A stretch of DNA of 64,000 bases from Kribbella sindirgiensis (lineage in GTDB: Bacteria > Actinomycetota > Actinomycetes > Propionibacteriales > Kribbellaceae): assembly GCF_004331435.1 (NCBI RefSeq), contig NZ_SJKA01000012.1, positions 186,001 to 250,000 on the forward strand. Direction: 5' to 3'. Of the stretch, positions 56,020-64,000 are shown one piece after another (positions within the stretch are counted from its first letter, which is position 1; each line of letters starts with the position of its first letter). Position numbers and translations under genes: made by a program. A model generated the notes under the pieces. The model was not told the origin of the DNA. It was given only the letters and a program-made list of their open reading frames with translations, and searched no databases.

Positions 56020-56984
56020 GTGGCGGGTGCTTCCACAGGGATCTTGCGGCGGAAGTTGCCGAGGACACCTTGGGAGACGGCGACGCCGAGGAGTACGACG
56101 AGGCCGCCGACGGGCTGGTACCAGGTGATGTGTTCGTGCAGGACGAGGACGCCGACGACGATCGAGAAGATCGGCATCAGGTACGTGACCATCGACGAGC
56201 GGCTGGCGCCGATCAGCCGGATGTTGCGCATGTTGAGCACGAACGCGAGCCCGCTGCCGAGCGCGCCGAGGGCCAGAACACTCAGCACCGCCTTGGCCGA
56301 CAGCGACCACGGCGCCGGGGGAGCCTGTCCGGTGACCAGTGGGGCGACGACGGCCAGCTGAACCGTTGCGCACAGCAACAAGCTGGTCGAGAGCGCCGTA
56401 CCCGAGAGCGTCGTACCGGCCAGGAATCGTTTCTGGTAAGGGATCGCGAGTCCGTAGAAGACCGCGGCCAGCATGCACAGTCCTTGGCCGAGCAGGTCGG
56501 CTCCGGCGTTCACCTGCCAGGCCCCGAGGACGACGAGCATGCCCACGAACCCGATCAGCAGCCCGGCCCCGCGTTGCGCCGAGAACTTCTCGGTCCGGAA
56601 GATCAGGACCGCGATCGGCAGCACGACCAGCGGGGTGATCCCGTTCCAGATGCCCGCGAGCAGCGACGGGATCCGCTCCTCGCCGTACCCGAACAGCGTC
56701 CACGGGATCGCCGAGCCGATCGCCCCGACCACGAACGAGTGCGCCCACAGCCTCGGGTCCCGCGGCAGCGCCTCGCGCTTCAGGGCGAGGATCGCGAGCA
56801 GTACGACGGACCCCGCGATCACCCGTCCGAGCGCGAGGTAGAGCGGCGGCAACTCGCGGACGCCGACCGAGATGAACAGGAAGCTGCAGCCCCAGATCGC
56901 GGCGAGCGCCACCATGGTGGGAAGCCAGGCCCGCACCGGGGCCGCGGTGCTGTCAGGAGTCGTCACGGTGCTCACTCCTGACAT
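56016..56984 (-). CDS. EamA family transporter
   Basis: Drug/metabolite exporter (322 aa) with two EamA repeats, e.g. LAAIWGCSFLFISVGVRELP with GRVIAGSVVLL in the first and RLIGASRSSMVTYLMPIFSI with VLHEHI in the second. ATG 56984. No regulator is adjacent, unlike the other DMT genes in the window. Substrate unknown. Confidence 0.87.
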   Translation of the reverse strand: MSGVSTVTTPDSTAAPVRAWLPTMVALAAIWGCSFLFISVGVRELPPLYLALGRVIAGSVVLLAILALKREALPRDPRLWAHSFVVGAIGSAIPWTLFGYGEERIPSLLAGIWNGITPLVVLPIAVLIFRTEKFSAQRGAGLLIGFVGMLVVLGAWQVNAGADLLGQGLCMLAAVFYGLAIPYQKRFLAGTTLSGTALSTSLLLCATVQLAVVAPLVTGQAPPAPWSLSAKAVLSVLALGALGSGLAFVLNMRNIRLIGASRSSMVTYLMPIFSIVVGVLVLHEHITWYQPVGGLVVLLGVAVSQGVLGNFRRKIPVEAPAT

Positions 56985-57075
56985 CCTGCACTACTCCCCG
57001 GACAGTTCGCGCATTTATATCCGCATTCGGGCAGGCAGTAGCGTCGGCTGTCAGGAGCGAGAGAGGATGACGCGC

Positions 57076-58293
57076 ATGAGTGCCTTTGACAGCGCCTTTG
57101 ATGTCGTCGCCGTCCGCAAGCAGTTCCCCGCGCTCGACGAGGGAGCGGCGCATTTCGACGGTCCCGGCGGTTCGCAGACCCCGCAGGCCGTCGCCGATGC
57201 GGTGGCGCGGACCATGACGTCGGCGCTGGCCAACCGCGGTCAGCTGACCGCCGCCGAGCGCCGGGCCGACGAGATCGTCGTCGGTGCCCGGCAGGCGATG
57301 GCCGATCTGCTCGGCACCACCGCGCAGGGGATCGTGTTCGGCCGCAGCATGACGCAGCTCACCTACGACTTCTCCCGCACGCTCGCCAAGACCTGGTCCG
57401 CGGGCGACGAGGTGATTGTCAGCCGCCTCGACCATGACGCGAACGTGCGTCCCTGGGTGCAGGCCGCCGAGGCCGCCGGCGCCACGGTCAAGTGGCTCGG
57501 ATTCGACCCCGAGACCTCCGAACTGGACGACATCGCCCCGCTGCTCACCGACCGCACCCGCCTGGTCGCGGTGACCGCCGCGTCCAACCTCCTGGGCACT
57601 CGCCCCGACACGCAGAGGATCGCCGACCAGGTGCACGCGACCGGGGCGCTGATCTACGTCGACGGCGTCCACCTCACCGCGCACGCGCCGGTCGACGCGC
57701 GGTACGCCGACTTCTACGTCTGCTCGCCGTACAAGTTCTTCGGCCCGCATCTCGGTGCACTGACCGCGGCGCCCGAACTGCTCGAGACGCTGAAGCCCGA
57801 CAAGTTGCTGCCGTCGACGGACGTCGTACCGGAGCGTTTCGAGTTCGGGACGCTGCCGTACGAGCTGCTCGCGGGCACGACCGCCGCAGTCGAATTCATC
57901 GCCGGACTCGCGGGCAGCGGCGACACGAGGCGCGAGCGCCTGATCAGCTCGCTCGGAGCCGTCGAAGCACACGAGGACGCGCTCCGCGACAACCTCGAGG
58001 CCGCCCTGAGGGCGATCCCCGGCGTCACCCTCTACGGCCATGCCGCGCACCGCACGCCGACCCTGCTCTTCACTGTCGATGGTCACACCCCGGCAGGCGT
58101 CGCCGAGCACCTCGCGAAGGCAGGGGTGAACGCCCCGGCCGGTTCGTTCTACGCGTACGAGCCCGCCCGCCACCTCGGTCTCGGCCCGGCCGGTGCGATC
58201 CGCGCCGGTCTCGCGCCGTACACGGACCAGTCGGACGTCGACCGTCTCGTGGCCGCGGTCGCCGCCTTGACCGGCCCGAGAAGCACTAACTAA
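57076..58293 (+). CDS. cysteine desulfurase-like PLP enzyme
   Basis: Fold-type I aminotransferase class V protein (405 aa). The PLP lysine is in VCSPYKFFGPHLG; the Asp and His partners are in IYVDGVHLTAH; substrate-binding regions include HFDGPGGSQTP. It belongs to the group often named cysteine desulfurase-like or selenocysteine lyase-like; true substrate uncertain, as no iron-sulfur genes are nearby. ATG 57076 (GAGAGG upstream) is preferred to ATG 57067. Confidence 0.82.
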   Translation: MSAFDSAFDVVAVRKQFPALDEGAAHFDGPGGSQTPQAVADAVARTMTSALANRGQLTAAERRADEIVVGARQAMADLLGTTAQGIVFGRSMTQLTYDFSRTLAKTWSAGDEVIVSRLDHDANVRPWVQAAEAAGATVKWLGFDPETSELDDIAPLLTDRTRLVAVTAASNLLGTRPDTQRIADQVHATGALIYVDGVHLTAHAPVDARYADFYVCSPYKFFGPHLGALTAAPELLETLKPDKLLPSTDVVPERFEFGTLPYELLAGTTAAVEFIAGLAGSGDTRRERLISSLGAVEAHEDALRDNLEAALRAIPGVTLYGHAAHRTPTLLFTVDGHTPAGVAEHLAKAGVNAPAGSFYAYEPARHLGLGPAGAIRAGLAPYTDQSDVDRLVAAVAALTGPRSTN

Positions 58294-58296
58294 AGT

Positions 58297-58318
58297 CTCT
58301 GGGGAAATTAACCCAGAG
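58297..58318. promoter_or_regulatory. palindromic operator of the glycosidase module
   Basis: CTCTGGG-gaaattaa-CCCAGAG, perfect 7-bp arms with an AT-rich centre, nine bases before the GH36-like start. A good candidate site for the ROK repressor encoded downstream; it could also act as a hairpin ending the PLP-enzyme transcript. Confidence 0.55.
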
Positions 58319-58326
58319 GGAGCCAC

Positions 58327-59868
58327 GTGAGAGAACCGAGCGCTGTTTTCGTCCAGGTGGATCCCTCGGGAGAGTTGGTCGCTCCGGCGCGCGCCGGGGC
58401 CGTGATCAACTGGAACGACGGCGCCGTGGAGGTCACGGCGGAGCGGATCTCCCGGGTCGCGCTCCGGTGGTCGGAGAAGCTGCCGAGCGACGCGCTGATC
58501 CTCGGCGACGCGTGGGAACGTTCGTACGGCGACCTGCAGTGGCGCCACCAGCAACCCGAGCGTCTGCTGCCGTGGTACTTCCTCGCCCACTCGGCGGCAG
58601 GCACGTTCGGTATGGGCGTCGACGTGCAGCCGAACGCGTTCTGCTCGTGGACCGTCGACGGTGACGGTTTCACCCTCTGGCTCGACCTGCGGAACGGCGG
58701 CGGCCCCACGCTTTTGGACGGTCGTACGCTGACAGCAGCAGTCGTGCGACGATTCGAGGACGCCAGCACCCCTTGGCAGACCCTGCACGCAGCGGTCGCC
58801 TCCCTGAGCACCCGACTACCGGCGCGACCTGAGCCCGCGCCGGTGGTCGGGGCAAACAACTGGTACTACGCGTACGGCGAGAACTTCGACGAGAAGGCCG
58901 TTCTGAAGGACGCGTCGACGATCGTCGAGCTCGCCGACGGTCACCCGGTGAAGCCGTTCAGCGTCGTCGACGACGGCTGGTACCCGGGCGGTATCGCGTC
59001 CGGCGGCCCCTGGGACCGCGGTACGCCGGGAGTGTTCGACGACATGGCCGGTACGGCGGCCGCGATCAAGGCGATCGGTGCGAGACCGGGGCTGTGGTTC
59101 CGCCCGCTCCTGGTCCGTGAACCGTCGCCGCTGGCTTCGCGGGTCCCGCACCACCGGCCGGGCCGCGCCCTCGACCCCACTCACCCCCAGGTTCTCGAGG
59201 CAGTGCGCTCCGACCTCGAACGCTTCAGGTCCTGGGGCTTCGAACTCGTGAAGCACGACTTCAGCACCTTCGACATCTTCGGTGCGTTCGGCCCCGCGAT
59301 GGGGTCGAAACTCACGAGCGGCGACTGGCAGTTCCACGACCCGTCGCGCACGACCGCCGAGATCGTCCTCGCGTTCTACCGCGAGATCCGCGCGGCGGCC
59401 GAGGACGTCGTACTGATCGGCTGCAACACCGTCGGCCACCTCGCCGCCGGGCTCGTCGACGTCCAGCGGACCGGCGACGACACGTCCGGCCGGGACTGGG
59501 AGCGGACCCGGAAGATGGGAGTGAACACGCTCGCGTTCCGGCTCCCGCAGCACAACCGGTTCTTCACCGTCGACGCCGACTGCGTTCCCTGTACACCGCA
59601 GACGCCGTGGGAGCTGAACGAACGGTTCCTCGACCTCGTCGCGCGCTCCGGTACGGCGTTGTTCCTGTCGATCGATCCGGCCGCCCGGACGGAGCGCACG
59701 GACCGTGCGTTGCGCGACGGTATACGGTTGGCGCTCAGTGGTGGTGACGCCTCGGGGATCGAGCCGGTCGACTGGCTCGTCAACACCACTCCGAACGAGT
59801 GGCGGGCGGGCGACGGCACCGTTCGTTACGACTGGTCGCAACCGTGGGGTGCGGATCCAATTGGTTAG
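58327..59868 (+). CDS. GH36/GH-D clan alpha-galactosidase-like glycosidase
   Basis: Intracellular retaining glycosidase (513 aa). An N-terminal beta domain (ALRWSEKLPSDALILGDAWE) leads to a TIM barrel with WYYAYGENF, VVDDGWYPGG, the nucleophile Asp in ELVKHDFSTFD and the acid/base Asp in DVQRTGDDTSGRD. It is shorter than classic GH36 enzymes (about 700 aa). No signal peptide, so substrate must be imported. First gene of a three-gene sugar unit; GTG 58327 follows AGGGAG. Confidence 0.83.
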   Translation: MREPSAVFVQVDPSGELVAPARAGAVINWNDGAVEVTAERISRVALRWSEKLPSDALILGDAWERSYGDLQWRHQQPERLLPWYFLAHSAAGTFGMGVDVQPNAFCSWTVDGDGFTLWLDLRNGGGPTLLDGRTLTAAVVRRFEDASTPWQTLHAAVASLSTRLPARPEPAPVVGANNWYYAYGENFDEKAVLKDASTIVELADGHPVKPFSVVDDGWYPGGIASGGPWDRGTPGVFDDMAGTAAAIKAIGARPGLWFRPLLVREPSPLASRVPHHRPGRALDPTHPQVLEAVRSDLERFRSWGFELVKHDFSTFDIFGAFGPAMGSKLTSGDWQFHDPSRTTAEIVLAFYREIRAAAEDVVLIGCNTVGHLAAGLVDVQRTGDDTSGRDWERTRKMGVNTLAFRLPQHNRFFTVDADCVPCTPQTPWELNERFLDLVARSGTALFLSIDPAARTERTDRALRDGIRLALSGGDASGIEPVDWLVNTTPNEWRAGDGTVRYDWSQPWGADPIG

Positions 59869-61087
59869 ACGGGGGACGAACCTCGATCGCGTCGGGGGAT
59901 TCAACGACGCCGTGGTGCTGGACGCGATCCGCCGCAGCGAGCAGCTGAGTCGCGTCGAACTGGCCGAGGCGACCGGCCTGTCCGGTCAGGCGATCTCCAA
60001 CATCGTGCGCCGCCTCCTCGACGCCGGCCTGGTCCGTGAGGCCGGCCGGCTGCGCGGCGCCGGTCTCGGCAAACCACGGACCCTGCTCGAGCTCGAACCC
60101 ACCGGTCAGTACGCCGTCGGCGTGCATCTGGATCCGTCCGTCGTCACCGTCGTACTGCTCGATCTCACCGGTGAGGTGGTCGCGCGGCGGCCGGTCGACC
60201 AGTACGCCGACGACCCCGGTCTTCTCATCGACGGCATCGCGAAGACGATCGAGGAAGTGATCGCCGCGTCCGGCGCACCGCGCGACCGGGTCACCGGCGT
60301 CGGGATCGCCGCGCCCGGTCCGATCGACGTCGAACGCGGTGTGGTGGTCGATCCGCCGAACCTCTCGACCTGGCATCTCGTTCCGCTGCGCGACGAGTTG
60401 AGCGCGCGGACCGGTCTCCCGATCGTCCTGGACAAGGACGTGACCGCCGCCGCGTCAGCGGAGAAGTGGGCCGGTCAAGGCGGCAGCTTCGTGTTCTTCT
60501 ACCTCGGCACGGGTGTCGGCGCCGGGCTGGTGATCGGTGACGAGGTGGTCCGCGGTTCGTCGAGCAACGTCGGCGAGATCGGTCACGTGATCGTCGACCC
60601 CGACGGGCCGCTGTGCTACTGCGGGCGGCGTGGCTGCGTCGGCGAGGCCAGCCAGCCCAGGTACCTGGTGGAGCAGGCGGTTCGCGCCGGCGTACTTGCC
60701 GAAGGCATCGACCTCGACGACCGGCTGGCGGTGGAAGCGGCCTTTGCCTCGATGTGTGCGCAGGCCGGCGGTCCGGGCGCCGCCCGGGACATCCTCACCA
60801 CGCTCGCGGACCGGATCGCCAAAGTGGTCGAGGACATCGCGAACCTGCTCGACCTGGAGCGCGTCGTCTTCGGCGGCCCGCACTGGGAGCAGCTCGCCCC
60901 GGTGCTGCATGACCGTGTGCGCACCGCGCTGGAAGGACGTTTCCTGCTGGCGGCGGTGCACCCGTTCGAGGTGACGGGTACGTCGCTCGGCGCGGACGTC
61001 GGCGCGATCGGCGCCGCCAGCCTGATCCTGGACCGCATGTTTTCCCCGAACCCCTCCCTTGTCCCCGAGCTTGCCGCTGAAAGGTAG
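59849..61087 (+). CDS. ROK family transcriptional regulator
   Basis: Repressor of the ROK family (412 aa). N-terminal wHTH (SRVELAEATGLSGQAISNIV), then an ASKHA sugar-kinase-like fold with the ROK zinc motif GEIGHVIV and CYCGRRGCVGE. It probably senses a sugar released by the flanking glycosidases and controls them through the palindrome at 58297. GTG 59849 overlaps the GH36-like gene by 20 bp. Confidence 0.88.
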   Translation: MRIQLVRRGTNLDRVGGFNDAVVLDAIRRSEQLSRVELAEATGLSGQAISNIVRRLLDAGLVREAGRLRGAGLGKPRTLLELEPTGQYAVGVHLDPSVVTVVLLDLTGEVVARRPVDQYADDPGLLIDGIAKTIEEVIAASGAPRDRVTGVGIAAPGPIDVERGVVVDPPNLSTWHLVPLRDELSARTGLPIVLDKDVTAAASAEKWAGQGGSFVFFYLGTGVGAGLVIGDEVVRGSSSNVGEIGHVIVDPDGPLCYCGRRGCVGEASQPRYLVEQAVRAGVLAEGIDLDDRLAVEAAFASMCAQAGGPGAARDILTTLADRIAKVVEDIANLLDLERVVFGGPHWEQLAPVLHDRVRTALEGRFLLAAVHPFEVTGTSLGADVGAIGAASLILDRMFSPNPSLVPELAAER

Positions 61088-61092
61088 ATGTT

Positions 61093-62364
61093 GTGATGAT
61101 CGACCCCGAGGTCCTCGCCCGCGCCACCGCGGCCGTCCGCGAGGCCACCGGTGACGACGTGATCGCGGAGATGTTCCAGCGCTCGATGGCCGGCAACCTC
61201 CCGGCCGTCGGCGAGCGGCTTCCGGACGGTACGACGTTCGTCCTCACCGGCGACATCCCGGCGATGTGGCTGCGGGACTCGGCCGCGCAGCTCCGCCCGT
61301 ACCTGCTGCTGTGCAAGGACGATCCGGGTCTGCAGGACGTTCTGATCGGCGTGCTGCACCGGCAGCTCGAGTACGTCGTCCTGGACCCGTACGCGAACGC
61401 CTTCAACAAGGAGGCGAACGGCGCCGGGCACACCTCCGACGAGACCGAGATGTCGCCGTGGGTGTGGGAGCGCAAGTACGAGATCGACTCGCTGTGCTTC
61501 CCGCTCGAGCTGGCGTACCGGCTGTGGCGGATCACCGGCCGCGCGGACGTGATCGACGACCGGTTCCGGGCCGCGGCGGAGGCGATCGTCGAGCTGTGGA
61601 CCGTGGAGCAGGACCATGAGGCGCGTTCGCCGTACCGCTTCCAGCGCCACGACGACCGCCCGTCGGACACGCTCGTCCGCGAAGGACGGGGGCGGCTGAC
61701 GCGGCCGACCGGGATGTCGTGGAGTGCGTTCCGGCCGAGTGACGACGCGACGGAGCTGGGCTTCAACGTGCCCGGGAACATGTTCGCGTCGGTGGTGCTC
61801 GGGTACCTGCAGGAGATCGCGACCGAGGTCCTGCGGGACGAGCCGCTGGCCGATCGCGCGAAGGAACTGAAGGCCGAGATCGACGAGGGGATCGCGTCGT
61901 ACGGCACGGTGGAGCACCCGGCGCACGGTCGCGTCTACGCGTACGAGGTGGACGGGCTGGGAGAGTCGTTGCTGATGGACGACGCCAACATGCCGAGCCT
62001 GCTGTCGATCCCGCTCACCGGGTACGCCGCCCCGGACGACCCGACGTACCTCGCGACACGCTCGCTGCTGCTCAGCCCCGCGAACCCGTACTACTACAGC
62101 GGAACCGCAGCCGCCGGCATCGGCAGCCCCCACACCCCACCGCGCTACATCTGGCACATCGCCCTTGCGGTGCAGGGGATTTCGAGTACGTCGGCGGAGG
62201 AGCGCCAGCACCTCCTGGAACTCCTCCGCGACACGACCGGCGGCACCGGCCAGATGCACGAGGGCTTCGACGTCGACGACCCCCGCAAATTCACCCGCGA
62301 ATGGTTCTCTTGGGCCAACGCCATGTTCTGCGAACTAGCGCTGGTCCACGCCGGCATCAGGTGA
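61093..62364 (+). CDS. GH125 exo-alpha-1,6-mannosidase family protein
   Basis: Inverting alpha-mannosidase family (423 aa), formerly DUF1237. Typical stretches: TGDIPAMWLRDSAAQLRPY, AFNKEANGAGHTSDETEMSP, WVWERKYEIDSL, RPTGMSWSAFRPSDDA and LLMDDANMPSLLSIP. No signal peptide. Together with the GH36-like enzyme it suggests breakdown of imported galacto/manno-oligosaccharides. GTG 61093 (AAAGG nine bases upstream) or ATG 61096 is the start. Confidence 0.92.
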   Translation: MMIDPEVLARATAAVREATGDDVIAEMFQRSMAGNLPAVGERLPDGTTFVLTGDIPAMWLRDSAAQLRPYLLLCKDDPGLQDVLIGVLHRQLEYVVLDPYANAFNKEANGAGHTSDETEMSPWVWERKYEIDSLCFPLELAYRLWRITGRADVIDDRFRAAAEAIVELWTVEQDHEARSPYRFQRHDDRPSDTLVREGRGRLTRPTGMSWSAFRPSDDATELGFNVPGNMFASVVLGYLQEIATEVLRDEPLADRAKELKAEIDEGIASYGTVEHPAHGRVYAYEVDGLGESLLMDDANMPSLLSIPLTGYAAPDDPTYLATRSLLLSPANPYYYSGTAAAGIGSPHTPPRYIWHIALAVQGISSTSAEERQHLLELLRDTTGGTGQMHEGFDVDDPRKFTREWFSWANAMFCELALVHAGIR

Positions 62365-63202
62365 CGTCGCGGCGGCGGGTCGTCCAGGCTGCCAGGACGG
62401 CGAAGATCGCGCAGTAGGCGAGCAGGGTCAGGAGGGCTCGGTCGCCGCTGACCGCGTCGCGTACTCCTGGTGGGGCGTCGGCTGCTGCCATTCCGGTGAC
62501 GCTGAAGACGAGGGAGCCGGCGTTGGTGCCGGGCAGGATGTTGGCGAGCCATTTCAGGCCCGGCAGCAGGCTGCTCACGACGCCGGCCAGCAGCGTCTCG
62601 ATGCCGAGGATCCAGACCACGCCGAGCCCGATCGGCAGCGCGACGTTGCGGAAGGCAACGGCCAGGACGGCCCCGGCCAGGCACCACATCATCAGGACCA
62701 GCCAACCGCCCGCGAGTCCTTGCAGGAGATCGCCGACGCCGGGCCAGCTCATCGAGCCGTCTTCGGCCGCGGCGATGCCGACGCTGCAGAGTACGCAGGC
62801 GGCGAAGATGCCGAGCACCCAGAGCGCGATCATCGTGCCCAGCGCCAGGAACTGGGCGCCGAGGATCGTCAGCCGTCGCGGGCGTTGGGTGAGGACGGTC
62901 TTCAGCGTTCCCCAGGTGTACTCGCCGCCGATCACGATCGCGCCCAGGACGAGCGCGAGCGCGCCGGCGAAGATCGGGTACCCGCCGATCGTGTTGTCCA
63001 TGATCCGCTCGGGGAGCATGCCGCGGAGGATCTCGGCGCGCGGTACGCCGTCGGTCTGCGGGTTCTCGTCGCCGGTCGCGTAGCCCAGGTACGGCAGCAG
63101 GTAGCCGAAGATCAGGCTCAGGACCAGACCGGCGCCGAACAGCACCCAGACCGCGGAACGCTTGCGGAGCTTCAGCAGCTCGGCTCGGTAGCTACCCAAC
63201 AT
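62357..63202 (-). CDS. ABC-2 type transporter permease
   Basis: Membrane subunit (281 aa) with six predicted helices, starting YRAELLKLRKRSAVWVLFGA as such permeases do and holding GGEYTWGTLKTVLTQRPRR. It pairs with the ATPase encoded just upstream, with an 11-bp overlap. Such pairs export peptides, lipids or drugs, or act in self-protection. It overlaps the GH125 gene end by 8 bp. Confidence 0.87.
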   Translation of the reverse strand: MLGSYRAELLKLRKRSAVWVLFGAGLVLSLIFGYLLPYLGYATGDENPQTDGVPRAEILRGMLPERIMDNTIGGYPIFAGALALVLGAIVIGGEYTWGTLKTVLTQRPRRLTILGAQFLALGTMIALWVLGIFAACVLCSVGIAAAEDGSMSWPGVGDLLQGLAGGWLVLMMWCLAGAVLAVAFRNVALPIGLGVVWILGIETLLAGVVSSLLPGLKWLANILPGTNAGSLVFSVTGMAAADAPPGVRDAVSGDRALLTLLAYCAIFAVLAAWTTRRRDVT

Positions 63203-64000
63203 CGGTCTTCTCCTCCCCAGTTGACAGCTCGGTCGTGAGCTCGAAGAAGATGTCTTCGAGAGCCCGTTCGGTGGTGTGCAGTTCGGAGACCGCGATCCCG
63301 GCCTCGACGAGGACGCGGTTCACCTCGGCGGCCTGCGCCGGATCCACCTGCACCCGCAGCGTGTCGTCGTACTGGTGGACGCTGCCGAAGCGGGTCAGGA
63401 TCGCCTGGGCCGTGTCCTTCGGCGTCGCCCGGACGACGAGTTCCTGCTCGCCGCGCAGCTCGTCGACGTTGTGCTCGGCAACCATCCGGCCGGCGTTGAT
63501 GATGCCGACCCGGTCGCAGATCTGCTGCACCTCGCCGAGCAGGTGGCTGGACAGCAGTACGGTCCGGCCTTCGGTGCCGAGCTCGCGGATCAGCCGGCGC
63601 ATGTCGCGCATCCCGGCCGGGTCGAGGCCGTTCGTCGGCTCGTCGAGGATCACCAGCTCCGGGTCCTTGAGGAGCGCGGCCGCGACCCCGAGGCGCTGCT
63701 TCATCCCCAGGGAGTACGTCGAGAACCGGTCCTTCGCGCGATCGGTCAGATCGACGAGCTCCAGCACCTCGTCGATCCGCTGCCGCGACACCCCGGCGTA
63801 CTCGGCGAGCAGCCGCAGGTTGTCGAGCCCCGACAGGTACGGGTAGAACGCCGGCGACTCGATCATCGACCCGGTTCCTTTGAGCACCGCGGCATCGCCC
63901 GGCCGCCCGCCCAGCACCCGCACCGTCCCACTCGTCGGCGCGATCAGCCCGGTCAGGATCCGGAGCGTCGTCGTCTTCCCGGCTCCGTTCGGCCCGAGAA
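63192..64000 (-). CDS. ABC transporter ATP-binding protein, partial
   Basis: ATPase subunit cut by the right edge; about 269 codons are visible, starting just before Walker A (GPNGAGKTTT, around 63960-63995). The signature is YSLGMKQRLGVAAALL, Walker B LVILDEPTNGLDP and the switch His in LLSSHLLGE. The C-terminal extension (VNRVLVEAGIAVSELHTTER) is of the BcrA/NatA type. The N-terminal ~30 residues lie outside the window. Confidence 0.93.
   Translation of the reverse strand, partial: LGPNGAGKTTTLRILTGLIAPTSGTVRVLGGRPGDAAVLKGTGSMIESPAFYPYLSGLDNLRLLAEYAGVSRQRIDEVLELVDLTDRAKDRFSTYSLGMKQRLGVAAALLKDPELVILDEPTNGLDPAGMRDMRRLIRELGTEGRTVLLSSHLLGEVQQICDRVGIINAGRMVAEHNVDELRGEQELVVRATPKDTAQAILTRFGSVHQYDDTLRVQVDPAQAAEVNRVLVEAGIAVSELHTTERALEDIFFELTTELSTGEEKTDVG

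Noticed and set aside
1..64000. CRISPR arrays, tRNA or rRNA genes, insertion sequences
   Set aside because: No regularly spaced repeats, no cloverleaf with conserved TpsiC-loop sequence and no transposase motif were noticed on either strand.

Overview
The window is high-GC actinobacterial DNA. Gene order (aroC-aroK-aroB, efp-nusB, bldD, pyrR-pyrB-pyrC-carA-carB-pyrD-pyrF, mihF-gmk-rpoZ-coaBC-metK-priA-def-fmt-rsmB) and protein style resemble Propionibacteriales, most likely Kribbella or a close relative; the genus is an inference from memory of such genomes. BldD, the actinobacterial integration host factor and a helicase-dead PriA all point to Actinomycetota. No tRNA, rRNA, CRISPR array, phage or insertion sequence was recognised.

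Layout. 1-4.0 kb: end of a DUF2330-type membrane protein, a prepilin peptidase, a Tat-exported flavin oxidase and an ADP-ribosylglycohydrolase. 4.0-5.0 kb: a tiny secreted protein and a VapBC-like toxin-antitoxin pair. 5.0-12.2 kb: shikimate genes aroC, aroK, aroB and, separated from them by an oxidoreductase, a HelD/HelR-like helicase and its TetR neighbour, aroQ. 12.2-16.5 kb: an orphan LuxR-type regulator, a DMT exporter divergent from MarR, an FxLD-type methyltransferase and a repeat-rich membrane-anchored protein. 16.5-28.5 kb: efp-nusB behind an unusual 165-bp palindrome, bldD, then the tightly overlapping pyr operon with a PyrR-binding RNA loop.

28.5-38.8 kb: a palindromic element, a DUF4037 protein, LysR/EamA, two paralogous lipoproteins, then mihF, gmk, rpoZ, coaBC, a double GNAT protein, a winged-helix protein and metK. 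38.9-52 kb: priA, a probable pseudokinase with a frameshifted ArsR-type regulator, two MFS exporters, an Lrp-like regulator, HAD and DUF1707 proteins, a CGNR regulator divergent from an epoxide hydrolase, and a two-gene secreted cysteine-peptidase/lipoprotein module. 52-64 kb: def-fmt-rsmB, two DMT transporters, a PLP enzyme, a GH36-like/ROK/GH125 carbohydrate module and an ABC exporter cut by the right edge.

How the genes work together. The pyr block is a complete de novo UMP pathway with its own RNA-binding regulator. aroB, aroQ, aroK and aroC supply four of the seven chorismate steps. rpoZ, nusB, efp, def and fmt serve gene expression, and metK, coaBC and gmk supply cofactors and nucleotides. 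Between these conserved blocks lie small regulator-plus-target cassettes. A recurring feature is a TANNNT -10 hexamer ending 6-7 bases before an ATG or GTG, which predicts leaderless transcripts. In several cassettes a palindromic operator sits directly on that hexamer.
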